35,166 bases of DNA, taken from the IMG/VR virus record IMGVR_UViG_3300028831_000629, positions 1-35,166 of that record. One strand, written 5' to 3'. The notes under the pieces are model-generated. The model saw only the letters and a program-made list of their open reading frames with translations. It was not told the origin of the DNA and did no database searches. Below are positions 22,983-31,004 of the stretch, in pieces (position 1 is the stretch's first letter; the number at the start of each line of letters is the position of its first letter). Made by a program: the position numbers and the translations under genes. The DNA comes from a virus.

Positions 22983-25900
22983 GTGGCCGAGAAGTACAGC
23001 GTGGACACGGCACCGATCATCTACGACGACCCGTTCGTGGTCGAGCCGCTCAACGCGGACAGCGTCGCCGCGAAGGTGAAGATCATCGAGAGCCTGGCCG
23101 CCTCCGCCCAGCAGGTGATCACCAACGCCAAGCCGATCGCCGACTGGACCTGGACGAAGAACTGGACCACCAACCCCGGCTACTACATCACCACGAACCA
23201 GTGGCCGTCCTACTGGGGGCCGTCCGGGTCCGCCGTCATCACGCTCAACGACGAGCCCACCACCAAACCCGTCTTCGTGCCCGACCCGGCGCCGGCCCCC
23301 GAGCCCGCTGCCGTCGAGGCGGCTGGGGCCATGGAACCGGTGCCCGCGCCGAATCCGCTGCCGATCAAGAAGAAGCCGGCGCTGGCCAAGACGGTCCGCC
23401 TCGGCGGGCAGTCCATCGCCACCAAGCACATCCGCGCCGCCATCGCCGTGCTGCAGGCCGCTTCCGGGCTGGCCGTGTACCGGCCGCTGCGCACCGCCGG
23501 CAGCCCCCTGGCCGCCCTCGACCTGCGCGCCATCGCCGCCGCCCAGGCCGCCTGGTACCCGACCGTCGAATGCGCCAAGCAGGGGCTCAAGGCCACCGTC
23601 CTGGCCGCACTACGCCGGGCCATCGACCCGACCCGCCGCGGCCCGTTCGCCGTCGACGACGAGGGCTACTGCGTACCGATCACCGGCGCGCAGAACGACA
23701 TCCGGGCCATCACCAAGGCGCTGGGCAACGGCCGCGTCGTCGGGCGCGGGATCGCCGCGATGAGCAACGCCGCCCAGCTGGACTGGCTGGAAGCCTGGCA
23801 CATCGGCGACCTGGCCCACTGCTACGCCCTGGAAGCCGAGCACTGCACCAAACCCAACCCGGCCCACCCCGGCGGCCCGGACCATCCCGAGACCCAGCAG
23901 GTGATCTGGTCCCCGGCCGTGCCCGGGGAGATCCCGGCCGGCGTGGCCATCGAGGGCGACTGGTCGGCGCCGAGCGACCCGTGGAGCAAGGCCGAGGTCG
24001 ACAACTACCTCATCGCCGCCCGGATGGCCTACCCGCAGTCGCTGTCCAACCTGTACCGGCGGCACTGGGCGATCAGCCACCTGCGCGGCGACAAGCGCGA
24101 GGTCGACAACATCAGCCGCAAGGCCAAGCGCGAAAACGCCATCGCCTGGAAGATCTCTCCGCCGCTGCAGGCCACCGTGCTGCCGCCGCGGCCCGGCTAC
24201 CCGGCCCTCCTGTTCGAAGGCGTCCACCCCAAGCAGTGGTCCACCGGCGCCCTGGCCGCCTACGCCGCCGACCACGACCTGATCCTGCCCCGCCGCCACA
24301 GCCGGCAGGTCCTCGCCGTGCAGGCCCACCGCGAGGAAGCCGCCCGGCGCAAAGCGATCGAAGACGCCAAGCTCAAATTCAGCTACGCCCCCGACCAGCC
24401 GCCGCTGTCCGGCTTCCACCGCAAGGCCGTGCTGGTCGACCAGCACCAGCAGCGTTGGCTGTTCAAACCCGCGCCCAACGAGGCCGCTCGCTTCCGGCCG
24501 GAGACCGAACACGAGGCGCACCAGCTGGCCCGCGCCTGGGGTTTCCGCACCACGGCCAGCCACCTGGACACCTTTGACGGCAAGTACGGCCAGCTGCAGG
24601 CCATGCTCGACGCCGAACGCAACCTGCTCGGCTTCCACGGCGCCGACTTCGCCGGGCTCACCCGTACCCAGCTGTGCGCCGTGGCCCGCGAACACCTCCT
24701 CGACTGGGCCATCGACAACGACGACTGCCACGGGGAGAACATCGTCATCACCACCGACGGCGCCGCGGTGGGCATCGACAAGGGCCGCGCCTGGCGCTAC
24801 TTCGGCGGCTGGCCCGGCCTGTCCGGCGACGCCAAGGCCAACACCAACTGCCACCTCGTCTACACCGCGCTGTACGAGGCCATCGCCGACGGGCACCTGG
24901 AGCGCGACACCGTCGACGCGATGTACCGCTCGGTCATCGCCCAGGCCCGGCGCATGCAGCTGCTGCCCGACACCATCCTGGCCGGGCACATCAGCCGGGC
25001 CGTGGCCAACCGGCCGCACTACAAGCCCTCCTCGTACCAGACCCCGGTGCCGCACGCGCCGAGCAGCGCCGAGGAACTCATCGCCGCGGCGACCGCACGC
25101 AAGAACCGGCTCGTCGAGGACTTCACCGACCTATGGACCCGCATCTACGAGCGGGCCGGCTGGACGCTGCCCGAGCAGCACAAGACCCTCGGGCTCAACC
25201 CGCAGGGCCACCCGCTGCACGCCGGACTGCACAGCCCCGACCTGCACGCCGCCGTCGCCGCCACCAAGTCCTTCGGCACCGCCACGTTCCTGGCCGGGCA
25301 GCACATCGAAGACGCCCATCTGCTGCTGTGGCGCGAACGTCGCCCGGACGGCGTGTACGCCATCCGCGGCCAATGCAAACTGCGCGAACCCGTGTACAGC
25401 GCCTTCGCCGGCTGGTGCCAGCAGCGCGCCAAAGAGGCGGTCCCGGGTGTGCATCAAGACAAGCTGCTGGAGCAGCGCAGCTACCTGGCCATCATCAACG
25501 CCGCCAAGACCGTCTCGTACCACTCTCAGGACGGCGAGTACAACCCGGGGAAGATGGCCGACCTGGCCGGCGCCAAGACGCAGCTGCTCGAATGCCGCAA
25601 GCGCAACCTGCCGGGCAGTCCGCACGATGCGTGGGCCGCCGCCTGCACCGAGATGGCCGATCGCTACCTCGGCTACATCACCGCCGTGGAAGCGCACCTG
25701 GCCGCCCACACCAAGAGCAGCGAGGGCGACTTCCCGCCCTACCAGTGGAGCGTGCCACCGCCCACCCCGCCGGCTCCGACCGGGCCGAAGGTCAGCCGGG
25801 TACCGGCCAGCCGCCCGGCGGCCACCCTCGACGATGTGGTCACCCTGCAGCCCGACGGGGAACTGGCGCTGTCCGGCTCCGACCTCGTCGACCGCCAGGG

Positions 25901-27026
25901 CCAGGTCTACGGCCAGCCCGGCTACATGTACCGCATCGAACTGGACACCGGAGAGCACCTGACCTACCGCTGCTCAGCCACCGAGACCCCGAAGGCGCTG
26001 TGCGGGCAGCTCGAATTCACCATCGACGACGCCGCGAACATCGCCGCCGGCCTGGCCAACATCGACCAGGCGCTGCGCGAGGCCGGCGTCTGCCTCGACC
26101 CGGCCGACGCGATCGACCTGGAGCTGTTCTACTGGCGGCACCTGGCCGGTATCTACGCCGCGCGGGCCGACACCAAACCCGGCGGGTACGCCCGCGGCGG
26201 CCTGCCGCAGGACCCCCGCTACACCACCTTCTGGGCGGCCGAGGCCGTCGCCGCCAAAGCCGAGGAGAACGCCGACAGCCGCGAGGAGGTGATCGCCGCG
26301 TTGCGGGCCGCCTTCGCCCACCTGAGCAGCACCGAACAGATCGACGCCTTCATCGCCGCCGACGCCCACCTGCCCCGGTTCATGCACTTCGACCTGCGCC
26401 AGCCCGGCCAGCCCTGCGGCAAGCCGTACTGGGTGCGCTTCGACGTCACCGACGAGCAGTGGCGCAGCCGGCCCATGCCCACCATCCACTACCGCAGCGG
26501 CCCGATCTACCCGGCCAGGACCGGCGCGGCGATGGCCACCGAAGCGCGGGTGCGCACCTTCGCCATGTGGAAGGGCGGCATGTCCAGCGTCGACGACATG
26601 CACCACGGCTCCAGCGCGTTCCTGTTCACCCGCCAGAACCAGGAGGAGGGCGAACACAAACCCAACGTCTACCTCAGCCCGCGGGTGCTGACCCGCACCC
26701 ACAACTACGCCTACCCCGACGACCGGTACGGACGCATCAGCGAGCGGGCCACCCACTCGTGCTACGTCTTCGACGCGATGACCAACCAGAGCGAGAGCTG
26801 CAACGAGCTGCTCATCAAGGACGCGGTCAGCCTGCTCGACGACATCGAGATCCTCATCTTCGGCAACCCGGCCAAACGCGACGCCGCCGAAGCCGGCCTC
26901 GCCGCGCTGGGCATCACCGCCATCCGCGGTGTGCCCGTCGCCACCCGGTTCATCGTGCGCGGCGACTACCCGGCCTACGTCGCCGCGGTCAAGGCCGCCC
27001 GCGCCTCGTACCATCAAGACTGGTAG
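22983..27026 (+). CDS. Polyvalent virion protein with kinase-like domain and possible ADP-ribosyltransferase
   Basis: A 1347-residue multidomain protein downstream of portal and MuF genes. After an N-terminal region and a Pro/Ala linker (about 97-131), residues about 475-665 resemble PI3/4K/HipA-type kinases. There is a strand with K495 (RWLFKPAP), a catalytic loop D581-C-H-G-E-N586, and a metal aspartate D599 in GIDKG. Residues about 1165-1290 carry an order like that of R-S-E ADP-ribosyltransferases: R1171 (IHYRSG), S1201-S1202 (GGMSSVDD), and E1275 (CNELLIK). Helical spacers separate the modules. Phage polyvalent proteins of this type are packaged and can be ejected with DNA. The kinase call is fair; the ART call is tentative. 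Substrates are unknown. Confidence 0.7.
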   Translation: MAEKYSVDTAPIIYDDPFVVEPLNADSVAAKVKIIESLAASAQQVITNAKPIADWTWTKNWTTNPGYYITTNQWPSYWGPSGSAVITLNDEPTTKPVFVPDPAPAPEPAAVEAAGAMEPVPAPNPLPIKKKPALAKTVRLGGQSIATKHIRAAIAVLQAASGLAVYRPLRTAGSPLAALDLRAIAAAQAAWYPTVECAKQGLKATVLAALRRAIDPTRRGPFAVDDEGYCVPITGAQNDIRAITKALGNGRVVGRGIAAMSNAAQLDWLEAWHIGDLAHCYALEAEHCTKPNPAHPGGPDHPETQQVIWSPAVPGEIPAGVAIEGDWSAPSDPWSKAEVDNYLIAARMAYPQSLSNLYRRHWAISHLRGDKREVDNISRKAKRENAIAWKISPPLQATVLPPRPGYPALLFEGVHPKQWSTGALAAYAADHDLILPRRHSRQVLAVQAHREEAARRKAIEDAKLKFSYAPDQPPLSGFHRKAVLVDQHQQRWLFKPAPNEAARFRPETEHEAHQLARAWGFRTTASHLDTFDGKYGQLQAMLDAERNLLGFHGADFAGLTRTQLCAVAREHLLDWAIDNDDCHGENIVITTDGAAVGIDKGRAWRYFGGWPGLSGDAKANTNCHLVYTALYEAIADGHLERDTVDAMYRSVIAQARRMQLLPDTILAGHISRAVANRPHYKPSSYQTPVPHAPSSAEELIAAATARKNRLVEDFTDLWTRIYERAGWTLPEQHKTLGLNPQGHPLHAGLHSPDLHAAVAATKSFGTATFLAGQHIEDAHLLLWRERRPDGVYAIRGQCKLREPVYSAFAGWCQQRAKEAVPGVHQDKLLEQRSYLAIINAAKTVSYHSQDGEYNPGKMADLAGAKTQLLECRKRNLPGSPHDAWAAACTEMADRYLGYITAVEAHLAAHTKSSEGDFPPYQWSVPPPTPPAPTGPKVSRVPASRPAATLDDVVTLQPDGELALSGSDLVDRQGQVYGQPGYMYRIELDTGEHLTYRCSATETPKALCGQLEFTIDDAANIAAGLANIDQALREAGVCLDPADAIDLELFYWRHLAGIYAARADTKPGGYARGGLPQDPRYTTFWAAEAVAAKAEENADSREEVIAALRAAFAHLSSTEQIDAFIAADAHLPRFMHFDLRQPGQPCGKPYWVRFDVTDEQWRSRPMPTIHYRSGPIYPARTGAAMATEARVRTFAMWKGGMSSVDDMHHGSSAFLFTRQNQEEGEHKPNVYLSPRVLTRTHNYAYPDDRYGRISERATHSCYVFDAMTNQSESCNELLIKDAVSLLDDIEILIFGNPAKRDAAEAGLAALGITAIRGVPVATRFIVRGDYPAYVAAVKAARASYHQDW

Positions 27027-27054
27027 GTCGCTTGATGCGGGACGGGGTGCGGTG

Positions 27055-27345
27055 ATGGCGGTGTTCCTCGTGCACATCGCCGCCGGCAGCCCGGTCGGCG
27101 TGTGGCGCCTCGACGGCGAGCACCTCAGCGGGCACCACTACCCGGCCGAACACGCCGCCCTGCAGGGCAAGGCGCAGGCCGCGCTGGACGCCAAGGGCGA
27201 TACCGTGCCCTGGCTGTCCTGGTTCCGGCGGCTGAGCGAACGCAGCCCCTACTTCGACGACTACGCGCTGTTCGACGGCCCCGACGACCTGGACCTGGCC
27301 GGCGCGCTGGCCCGCTTCACCCAGGGCTGGCAGCACACCACGTAG
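27055..27345 (+). CDS. 96-aa hypothetical protein
   Basis: The ATG at 27055 follows GGGACGGGG by about 7 nt; GTG 27052 is an alternative start. The product is 96 residues, with short strands at first (VFLVHIAAGSPVGVWRLDG) and an acidic second half (YFDDYALFDGPDDLDLAGAL). It is Trp- and aromatic-rich and soluble. No family is recognised. It precedes the head protease. Confidence 0.6.
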   Translation: MAVFLVHIAAGSPVGVWRLDGEHLSGHHYPAEHAALQGKAQAALDAKGDTVPWLSWFRRLSERSPYFDDYALFDGPDDLDLAGALARFTQGWQHTT

Positions 27346-27354
27346 CGCAGGCCG

Positions 27355-27374
27355 GCTGACCGATAGAGGTCAGC
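27355..27374 (+). promoter_or_regulatory. Hairpin covering the protease ribosome-binding site
   Basis: GCTGACC (27355-27361) pairs perfectly with GGTCAGC (27368-27374) around GATAGA. The descending arm contains part of the AGAGGT Shine-Dalgarno sequence and ends directly before ATG 27375, so folding would hide the site. The 7-bp stem is short, and regulation is inferred only. Confidence 0.35.
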
Positions 27375-28520
27375 ATGGCCGACGAACTTGTCATCGTGCC
27401 GTCCGACGGTGACGGCTACGTCGAACTGGCCCGCACCAAGCAGGGCCGGCTGTTCCGCAAGCACATCCTTTCCAAGGGTCCGCTGCTGCACCCGACCACG
27501 GGCGCGACGATCAGCATCGACGACAAGTTCGTCTCGACGCTGACCAAGAACTTCAACGACGGCGTGTGCGACATCGTCCAGGTCCCGCTGGCCAACGACA
27601 AGAACGAGCACAGCGAAGACCCGATGCGCAACATCGGCGAGGTCATCGGCATCGAAGCCAAGGACGACAAGGTCTACGCGGTCATCGACGCCCGCGACGC
27701 CACCGCCGCCGACAAGCTGGGCAAGACCCTGCTCGGCGCCTCGGCGATGCTGCACCTGGACTACACCAACACCAAAACCGGCCAGAAGGTCGGTCCGACG
27801 CTGCTGCACACCTGCGTCACCAACCGGCCCTACGTGACCGGTCTGGAGGATTACAAGGAGATCGTCGCAGCTACGTCCGATACATCTCAGCGAGCGGTAC
27901 TGCTCACCACCGCCCCGGCCCCGGCCGAGGTCGTGGAGGTCCCAGCACCGAGCACAACCACTGAGGAGACGGACGAAATGCCTGAGGCGACGACGACCAC
28001 CGAGACGCCAGTCAAGCCGTCTCTGGAAGAGCTGCTCAGCGTTCTGAAGGACGAGCACGGCATCGACGTGACCGGCCTGCAGGCCAAGGCCGCCGAAGGC
28101 GAGCAGGCCGCCGGGCTGTCCAAGACCATCGTCGACGCGCTCAGCGCCGCCGGTGTGGTCAAGCTGTCCAACACCGAGGCCGAGCAGGTCTCCAGCGAGG
28201 ACGTCGTCACCGCGGTCGCCGAGCTGGCCACCAACAACGTGACCCTCAGCAACCGGGTCCAGGCCCTGGAAAAGGCCGACGCGGAGCAGCGCGTCGACGC
28301 GCTCATCCGCTCGGGGCACATCAAGCCGGCGAAGAAGGACTTCTACGTCGAGCTCAAGCTGACCAACCCGACGGTCTTCGATCAGGTCCTCCCGGACGAG
28401 CCGATCGTCAAGCTCAACAACGAGACCGGCGTCACCCCGCCGCAGGACGAGGCCCACACGAAGAACGTGGACGACGAAATCGCCCGCCTCTCCGCGCTGC
28501 TGGCCTCCGGCAAGAAGTGA
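27375..28520 (+). CDS. Prohead protease-scaffold protein (Mu I/Z-like)
   Basis: A 381-residue protein. The N-terminal ~170 residues resemble Mu gpI-type head proteases: GPLLHPTTGATISIDD, GVCDIVQVPLANDKN, GEVIGIEAKDDKVYAVID, and GASAMLHLDYTN leading to GPTLLHTCVTNRPYVTGLEDY, the counterpart of the ALTNxPxIxG motif. A Thr/Pro/Glu linker (about 178-210) is followed by a helical scaffold region. In Mu the scaffold Z is made from an internal in-frame start, and a matching start exists here at 27978. The protein shapes and then clears the prohead interior. Decoration and capsid genes follow directly. Confidence 0.82.
   Translation: MADELVIVPSDGDGYVELARTKQGRLFRKHILSKGPLLHPTTGATISIDDKFVSTLTKNFNDGVCDIVQVPLANDKNEHSEDPMRNIGEVIGIEAKDDKVYAVIDARDATAADKLGKTLLGASAMLHLDYTNTKTGQKVGPTLLHTCVTNRPYVTGLEDYKEIVAATSDTSQRAVLLTTAPAPAEVVEVPAPSTTTEETDEMPEATTTTETPVKPSLEELLSVLKDEHGIDVTGLQAKAAEGEQAAGLSKTIVDALSAAGVVKLSNTEAEQVSSEDVVTAVAELATNNVTLSNRVQALEKADAEQRVDALIRSGHIKPAKKDFYVELKLTNPTVFDQVLPDEPIVKLNNETGVTPPQDEAHTKNVDDEIARLSALLASGKK
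27978..28520 (+). CDS. Internally initiated scaffold protein (same frame as protease)
   Basis: ATG 27978 is preceded by GAGGAG (27963-27968) with 9 nt spacing and lies precisely at the linker between protease and helical scaffold. The product would be 180 residues, acidic and helical, ending LSALLASGKK. Nested scaffold starts within head protease genes are known from Mu (I/Z) and lambda (C/Nu3). The evidence here is position plus ribosome-binding site. Confidence 0.55.
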   Translation: MPEATTTTETPVKPSLEELLSVLKDEHGIDVTGLQAKAAEGEQAAGLSKTIVDALSAAGVVKLSNTEAEQVSSEDVVTAVAELATNNVTLSNRVQALEKADAEQRVDALIRSGHIKPAKKDFYVELKLTNPTVFDQVLPDEPIVKLNNETGVTPPQDEAHTKNVDDEIARLSALLASGKK

Positions 28521-28567
28521 CAACCCCTTCCCCCGTTCGGCGGCAGCAGAAAGGCTGAGAGGACACC

Positions 28568-28963
28568 ATGGCAACCGTCTACGACAAGCTCCCGGTTCCG
28601 GGCTACTCGCAGGGTCCGGACTACACGGACACCGAGATCCTGTACAGCTACGCCGGGTTCACCCAGAAGGGTGTGACGCTCGCCGGCGGTCAGGGCATCC
28701 TCCCGGCAGGCACCGTGCTGGGCCGCAAGACCTCGGACAAGAAGTACTACGTCTACAACAACGGCGCCTCCACCGGTGTGGAGGTCGCCCGCGGCGTGCT
28801 GCGCCGGGCGGTGGACACCGGCTCGGCCGGCGCCGCCGACCAGCTCGCCAACATCGTCATCGCCGGCATCCTCAAGCTCAGCGCCGTCTCCGGCGCCGAC
28901 TCGGCCGCGCTGACCGACCTGGGCGCCGTGACCGACTCGGTCCGCGGCACCTTCAAGTTCTAA
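28568..28963 (+). CDS. Head decoration protein (lambda gpD-like)
   Basis: A 131-residue beta-rich protein with the pattern of lambda D/HDPD decoration proteins: TLAGGQGILPAGTVLGRKT, KKYYVYNNGASTGVEVARGVL, then IVIAGILKLSAV. These trimers clip onto capsid three-fold positions. Position between protease-scaffold and major capsid genes is canonical. AGAGGA lies 5 nt before ATG 28568. A GC hairpin follows its stop. Confidence 0.82.
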   Translation: MATVYDKLPVPGYSQGPDYTDTEILYSYAGFTQKGVTLAGGQGILPAGTVLGRKTSDKKYYVYNNGASTGVEVARGVLRRAVDTGSAGAADQLANIVIAGILKLSAVSGADSAALTDLGAVTDSVRGTFKF

Positions 28964-28971
28964 CCGCACCA

Positions 28972-29003
28972 GGGGGCGGGCCGGCCGCCGGCCACCCGCC
29001 CCC
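28972..29003 (+). terminator. GC-rich hairpin between decoration and capsid genes
   Basis: GGGGGCGGG (28972-28980) pairs perfectly with CCCGCCCCC (28995-29003), with a GGCC-rich interior that allows alternative folds. It lacks a U-tract. It could be a partial terminator or an mRNA-stabilising stem setting the ratio of the two structural proteins. Confidence 0.65.
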
Positions 29004-29031
29004 AGCACGACCACAGACGAAGGCCAGCCAG

Positions 29032-29091
29032 ATGTTCCCCTCCGGGGAGGCGCAGGCCGGGCTCCTTTCGGAGTCGCTGACGGAAACGTGA
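29032..29091 (+). CDS. Possible 19-aa leader peptide before the capsid gene
   Basis: ATG 29032 follows GAAGG (29019-29023) by 8 nt and opens 19 codons ending with TGA at 29089-29091, 21 nt before the capsid start. Codons at 29062-29070 (CTC CTT TCG) contain CTCCTTT, the complement of the capsid Shine-Dalgarno AAAGGAG. The peptide itself is unremarkable. The case rests on arrangement; chance is possible. Confidence 0.3.
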   Translation: MFPSGEAQAGLLSESLTET

Positions 29092-29104
29092 GTGTCCAAA
29101 GGAG
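29062..29104 (+). promoter_or_regulatory. Anti-Shine-Dalgarno/Shine-Dalgarno pair of the capsid gene
   Basis: CTCCTTT (29062-29068) is the perfect 7-bp complement of AAAGGAG (29098-29104), the ribosome-binding site of the capsid gene at GTG 29113. A competing small stem, CTCC/GGAG (29062-29065 with 29070-29073), would free the site. Together with the short ORF this has the form of a translational switch. Its use is inferred. Confidence 0.35.
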
Positions 29105-29112
29105 ACAGTGCC

Positions 29113-30129
29113 GTGCCTGACATCAGCCTGCTGGAGCCGATGGTTCTGCGCGGGGTCGTGGAGAAGTTCGTCGCCCCCGAGACGCTGATCATGCTCGGGC
29201 GCACTCCTCAGACGCCGTGGCCGTTCCCGAGCGTGACCTGGGACGTCATCAAGGGTTCGCGGATGGTCGCGAAGCCCAACGTGCCCAACTCCGAGGCGCA
29301 CATCGTGCCCCGGCTCGGCCGCAGCCAGGAATCGGCCGCGTTCGTCTACCTTCGCGAGAAGAAGGTCTTCGAACCGACCACCCTGCACTGGCTGCGCACG
29401 CCAGGCGAGATCGCCGCGACCAACGCCGAGAAGGCGGTCCTGCGTGAGGTCAACGACCTCAACCAGCGCTTCGACAACTTCGCCGAGTTCATGATCTGGG
29501 GTGCCCTCAAGGGCGCGCTGGTCCTGGACTACCCGGACGTGCAGGCCACGGTCGACTACAAGCTGCCGACCTCGCACAAGCCGAACCCGGGCACCGGCTG
29601 GGACACCGCGACGCCGCAGCAGATCGTTGCGGACATCCGGGCCTGGAAGCGGCTCATCGCCCGCGACGGGCGGGTGCCGGCCCGCGAGGCGTTTGTCACC
29701 GAGAAGACCCTCGCGCTCATCTTCGACTCCTTCGCCACCAAGGGCGTGGCCACCACGTTCATGGGCGCCTCGCTGCTCAGCGACCGGATGAAGGACCAGT
29801 ACTACAGCCAGGGCACGCTGCCGGGCTTCATGGGCCTGGACTGGAACACCGTCGAGACCGTCTACGACGACGACTCGGGCGTGTCCACCCTCTTCGTGCC
29901 GGACAACGCGCTGTTCATGGGCAACTACACCGACCAGCGCCCGATCGAGGTCATGATCGGCCCCACCGCCGACGACGAGGCCCCGGACGGGTTCACCGGC
30001 AAGTTCGCCAAGACCTGGAAGGAAAAGGACCCCTCCGCGCGGCAGTACCTGCTGGAGTGGAACCTCCTGCCGGTCATCACCCGGCCGGAGCAGATGATCT
30101 ACGTCGACGACGTCACCTCGACGAGCTGA
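29113..30129 (+). CDS. Major capsid protein (lambda gpE-like)
   Basis: The 338-residue product has the size and features of gpE/HK97-fold capsid proteins: an N-terminal arm (SLLEPMVLRGVVEKFVAPETL), P-domain strands (PRLGRSQESAAFVYLREKKVF), a spine helix (AEKAVLREVNDLNQRFDNFAEF) and a late A-domain part (VPDNALFMGNYTDQRPIEVMIG, then WKEKDPSARQYLLEWNLLPVI). GTG 29113 is chosen because AAAGGAGA precedes it by 7 nt; GTG 29092 lacks such a site. Decoration and protease-scaffold genes stand directly upstream, and two terminators directly downstream. Confidence 0.88.
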   Translation: MPDISLLEPMVLRGVVEKFVAPETLIMLGRTPQTPWPFPSVTWDVIKGSRMVAKPNVPNSEAHIVPRLGRSQESAAFVYLREKKVFEPTTLHWLRTPGEIAATNAEKAVLREVNDLNQRFDNFAEFMIWGALKGALVLDYPDVQATVDYKLPTSHKPNPGTGWDTATPQQIVADIRAWKRLIARDGRVPAREAFVTEKTLALIFDSFATKGVATTFMGASLLSDRMKDQYYSQGTLPGFMGLDWNTVETVYDDDSGVSTLFVPDNALFMGNYTDQRPIEVMIGPTADDEAPDGFTGKFAKTWKEKDPSARQYLLEWNLLPVITRPEQMIYVDDVTSTS

Positions 30130-30148
30130 CCCGACCAGCTGAACCACC

Positions 30149-30174
30149 GACGCCCGCTTGACGGGGCGGGCGTC
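30149..30174 (+). terminator. Terminator hairpin 1 after capsid gene
   Basis: GACGCCCGC (30149-30157) pairs perfectly with GCGGGCGTC (30166-30174) around an 8-nt loop, 20 nt after the capsid stop. It is the first of two back-to-back stems. Confidence 0.75.
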
Positions 30175-30175
30175 A

Positions 30176-30211
30176 CAGAAGGGGACCGGACCAGACGCCG
30201 GTCCCCTTCTG
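30176..30211 (+). terminator. Terminator hairpin 2 after capsid gene
   Basis: Arms at 30176-30189 and 30198-30211 pair over 14 bp without mismatch around ACCAGACG, followed by CATGT. It begins one base after hairpin 1 ends. The AGAAG-CCGG-CTTCTGCA frame resembles the stem at 461-508. Confidence 0.85.
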
Positions 30212-30272
30212 CATGTCCGATGAAAGTAGTACCGGCACCGCCAGGCTCGCGAGGTAGGAGGCAGCGCCCTTG

Positions 30273-30695
30273 ATGGACTTCGCCAACCTGGAACGCATCG
30301 TCAGCGACGAGCGCGCCATCATCTACGTGCGCGACGACGAGGGCCGCTACGTCTGGGTCAACGCGAAGTATCTGGCCGATCTGCCGGTCGACAAGGACCG
30401 GATCATCGGGCGCACCAACCGGGAAATCTACGGCGACCAGGCCGCCCGCGGCTGGGAGATCGCCGACAGCCTGGCCACCGCGACCAACACCTTCGTGATC
30501 ACCCCGGAGGAGCTGTACGACAGGCCGCGGCGCAAGTGGCGCAAGTTCCTGTCCACCAAGGTCATGATCGGCATCGGCGAGCAGCGCTACCTGGCCGGCA
30601 TCTCCATCGAACTGGTCGATGACGACGCCGTGCGCTACGAGAAGAAGCTCGCCGAATTCCGCGCCCGCCTGATCGAACAATTCGGGACCCGATGA
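30273..30695 (+). CDS. PAS-domain protein
   Basis: The 140-residue product is almost wholly one PAS-type fold: IIYVRDDEGRYVWVNAKYLADL, split as IIYVRDDEGRYVW and VNAKYLADL, then IIGRTNREIYGDQAARGWEIAD, split likewise by ordinary residues, then FLSTKVMIGIGEQRYLAGISIELVDDD. The strand-helix-strand order and GRTNxEIYG/IGxGxxRYLAGISIEL ends match PAS_4-like sensors. No output domain is present, so it may bind a ligand or partner alone. TAGGAGG (30255-30261) is 11 nt from ATG 30273 and 8 nt from an in-frame TTG 30270, either of which may be used. Directly followed by small membrane-protein genes. PAS domains are rare in phages. Confidence 0.65.
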   Translation: MDFANLERIVSDERAIIYVRDDEGRYVWVNAKYLADLPVDKDRIIGRTNREIYGDQAARGWEIADSLATATNTFVITPEELYDRPRRKWRKFLSTKVMIGIGEQRYLAGISIELVDDDAVRYEKKLAEFRARLIEQFGTR

Positions 30696-30698
30696 ATC

Positions 30699-31004
30699 GT
30701 GGACTTCGCAGACGGGGGCAGCGCCGCCACGGACAACATCCTCGGTGTGGTGCTGCAATACGGGATCCTCGGCGTCGCCGCGATCATTCTGTTCCTGGTG
30801 GCCAAGCGGCTCTTCGACCGGGAGCAGGCCCGCGCGGACCGGCTGGAAGCCGATGTGCGCCGGCTCAACGACCTGATGGTCGATCAGATGGTGCCGGCGC
30901 TGACCAAATCCACGGAGGCGGTGGCCAATGCCGTTCGGATCCTGGAGGAGATCCGTCGTCAGAAGGATATCGAGGATGCGGCAAGGAAACTGCGCGGTGA
31001 GTAG
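30699..31004 (+). CDS. Small membrane protein with cytoplasmic coiled coil (holin-like)
   Basis: A 101-residue protein. One membrane segment (about residues 14-35, ILGVVLQYGILGVAAIILFL) is followed by a basic patch (AKRLFDREQAR), so the C-terminus is probably inside. The rest is a coiled coil with VDQMVPALTKSTEAVANAVRIL. Many actinophage holin or membrane proteins have this form, but no endolysin is in the window, so the role is open. GTG 30699 lies 3 nt after the PAS gene stop. A longer overlapping frame from ATG 30692 lacks any protein features and is rejected. Confidence 0.65.
   Translation: MDFADGGSAATDNILGVVLQYGILGVAAIILFLVAKRLFDREQARADRLEADVRRLNDLMVDQMVPALTKSTEAVANAVRILEEIRRQKDIEDAARKLRGE

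Noticed and set aside
30692-31000. Frame from ATG 30692 overlapping the small membrane protein gene
   Set aside because: It has an attractive ATGA overlap, but its product is an Arg/Gly-rich string, while the other frame encodes a clear membrane segment and coiled coil.
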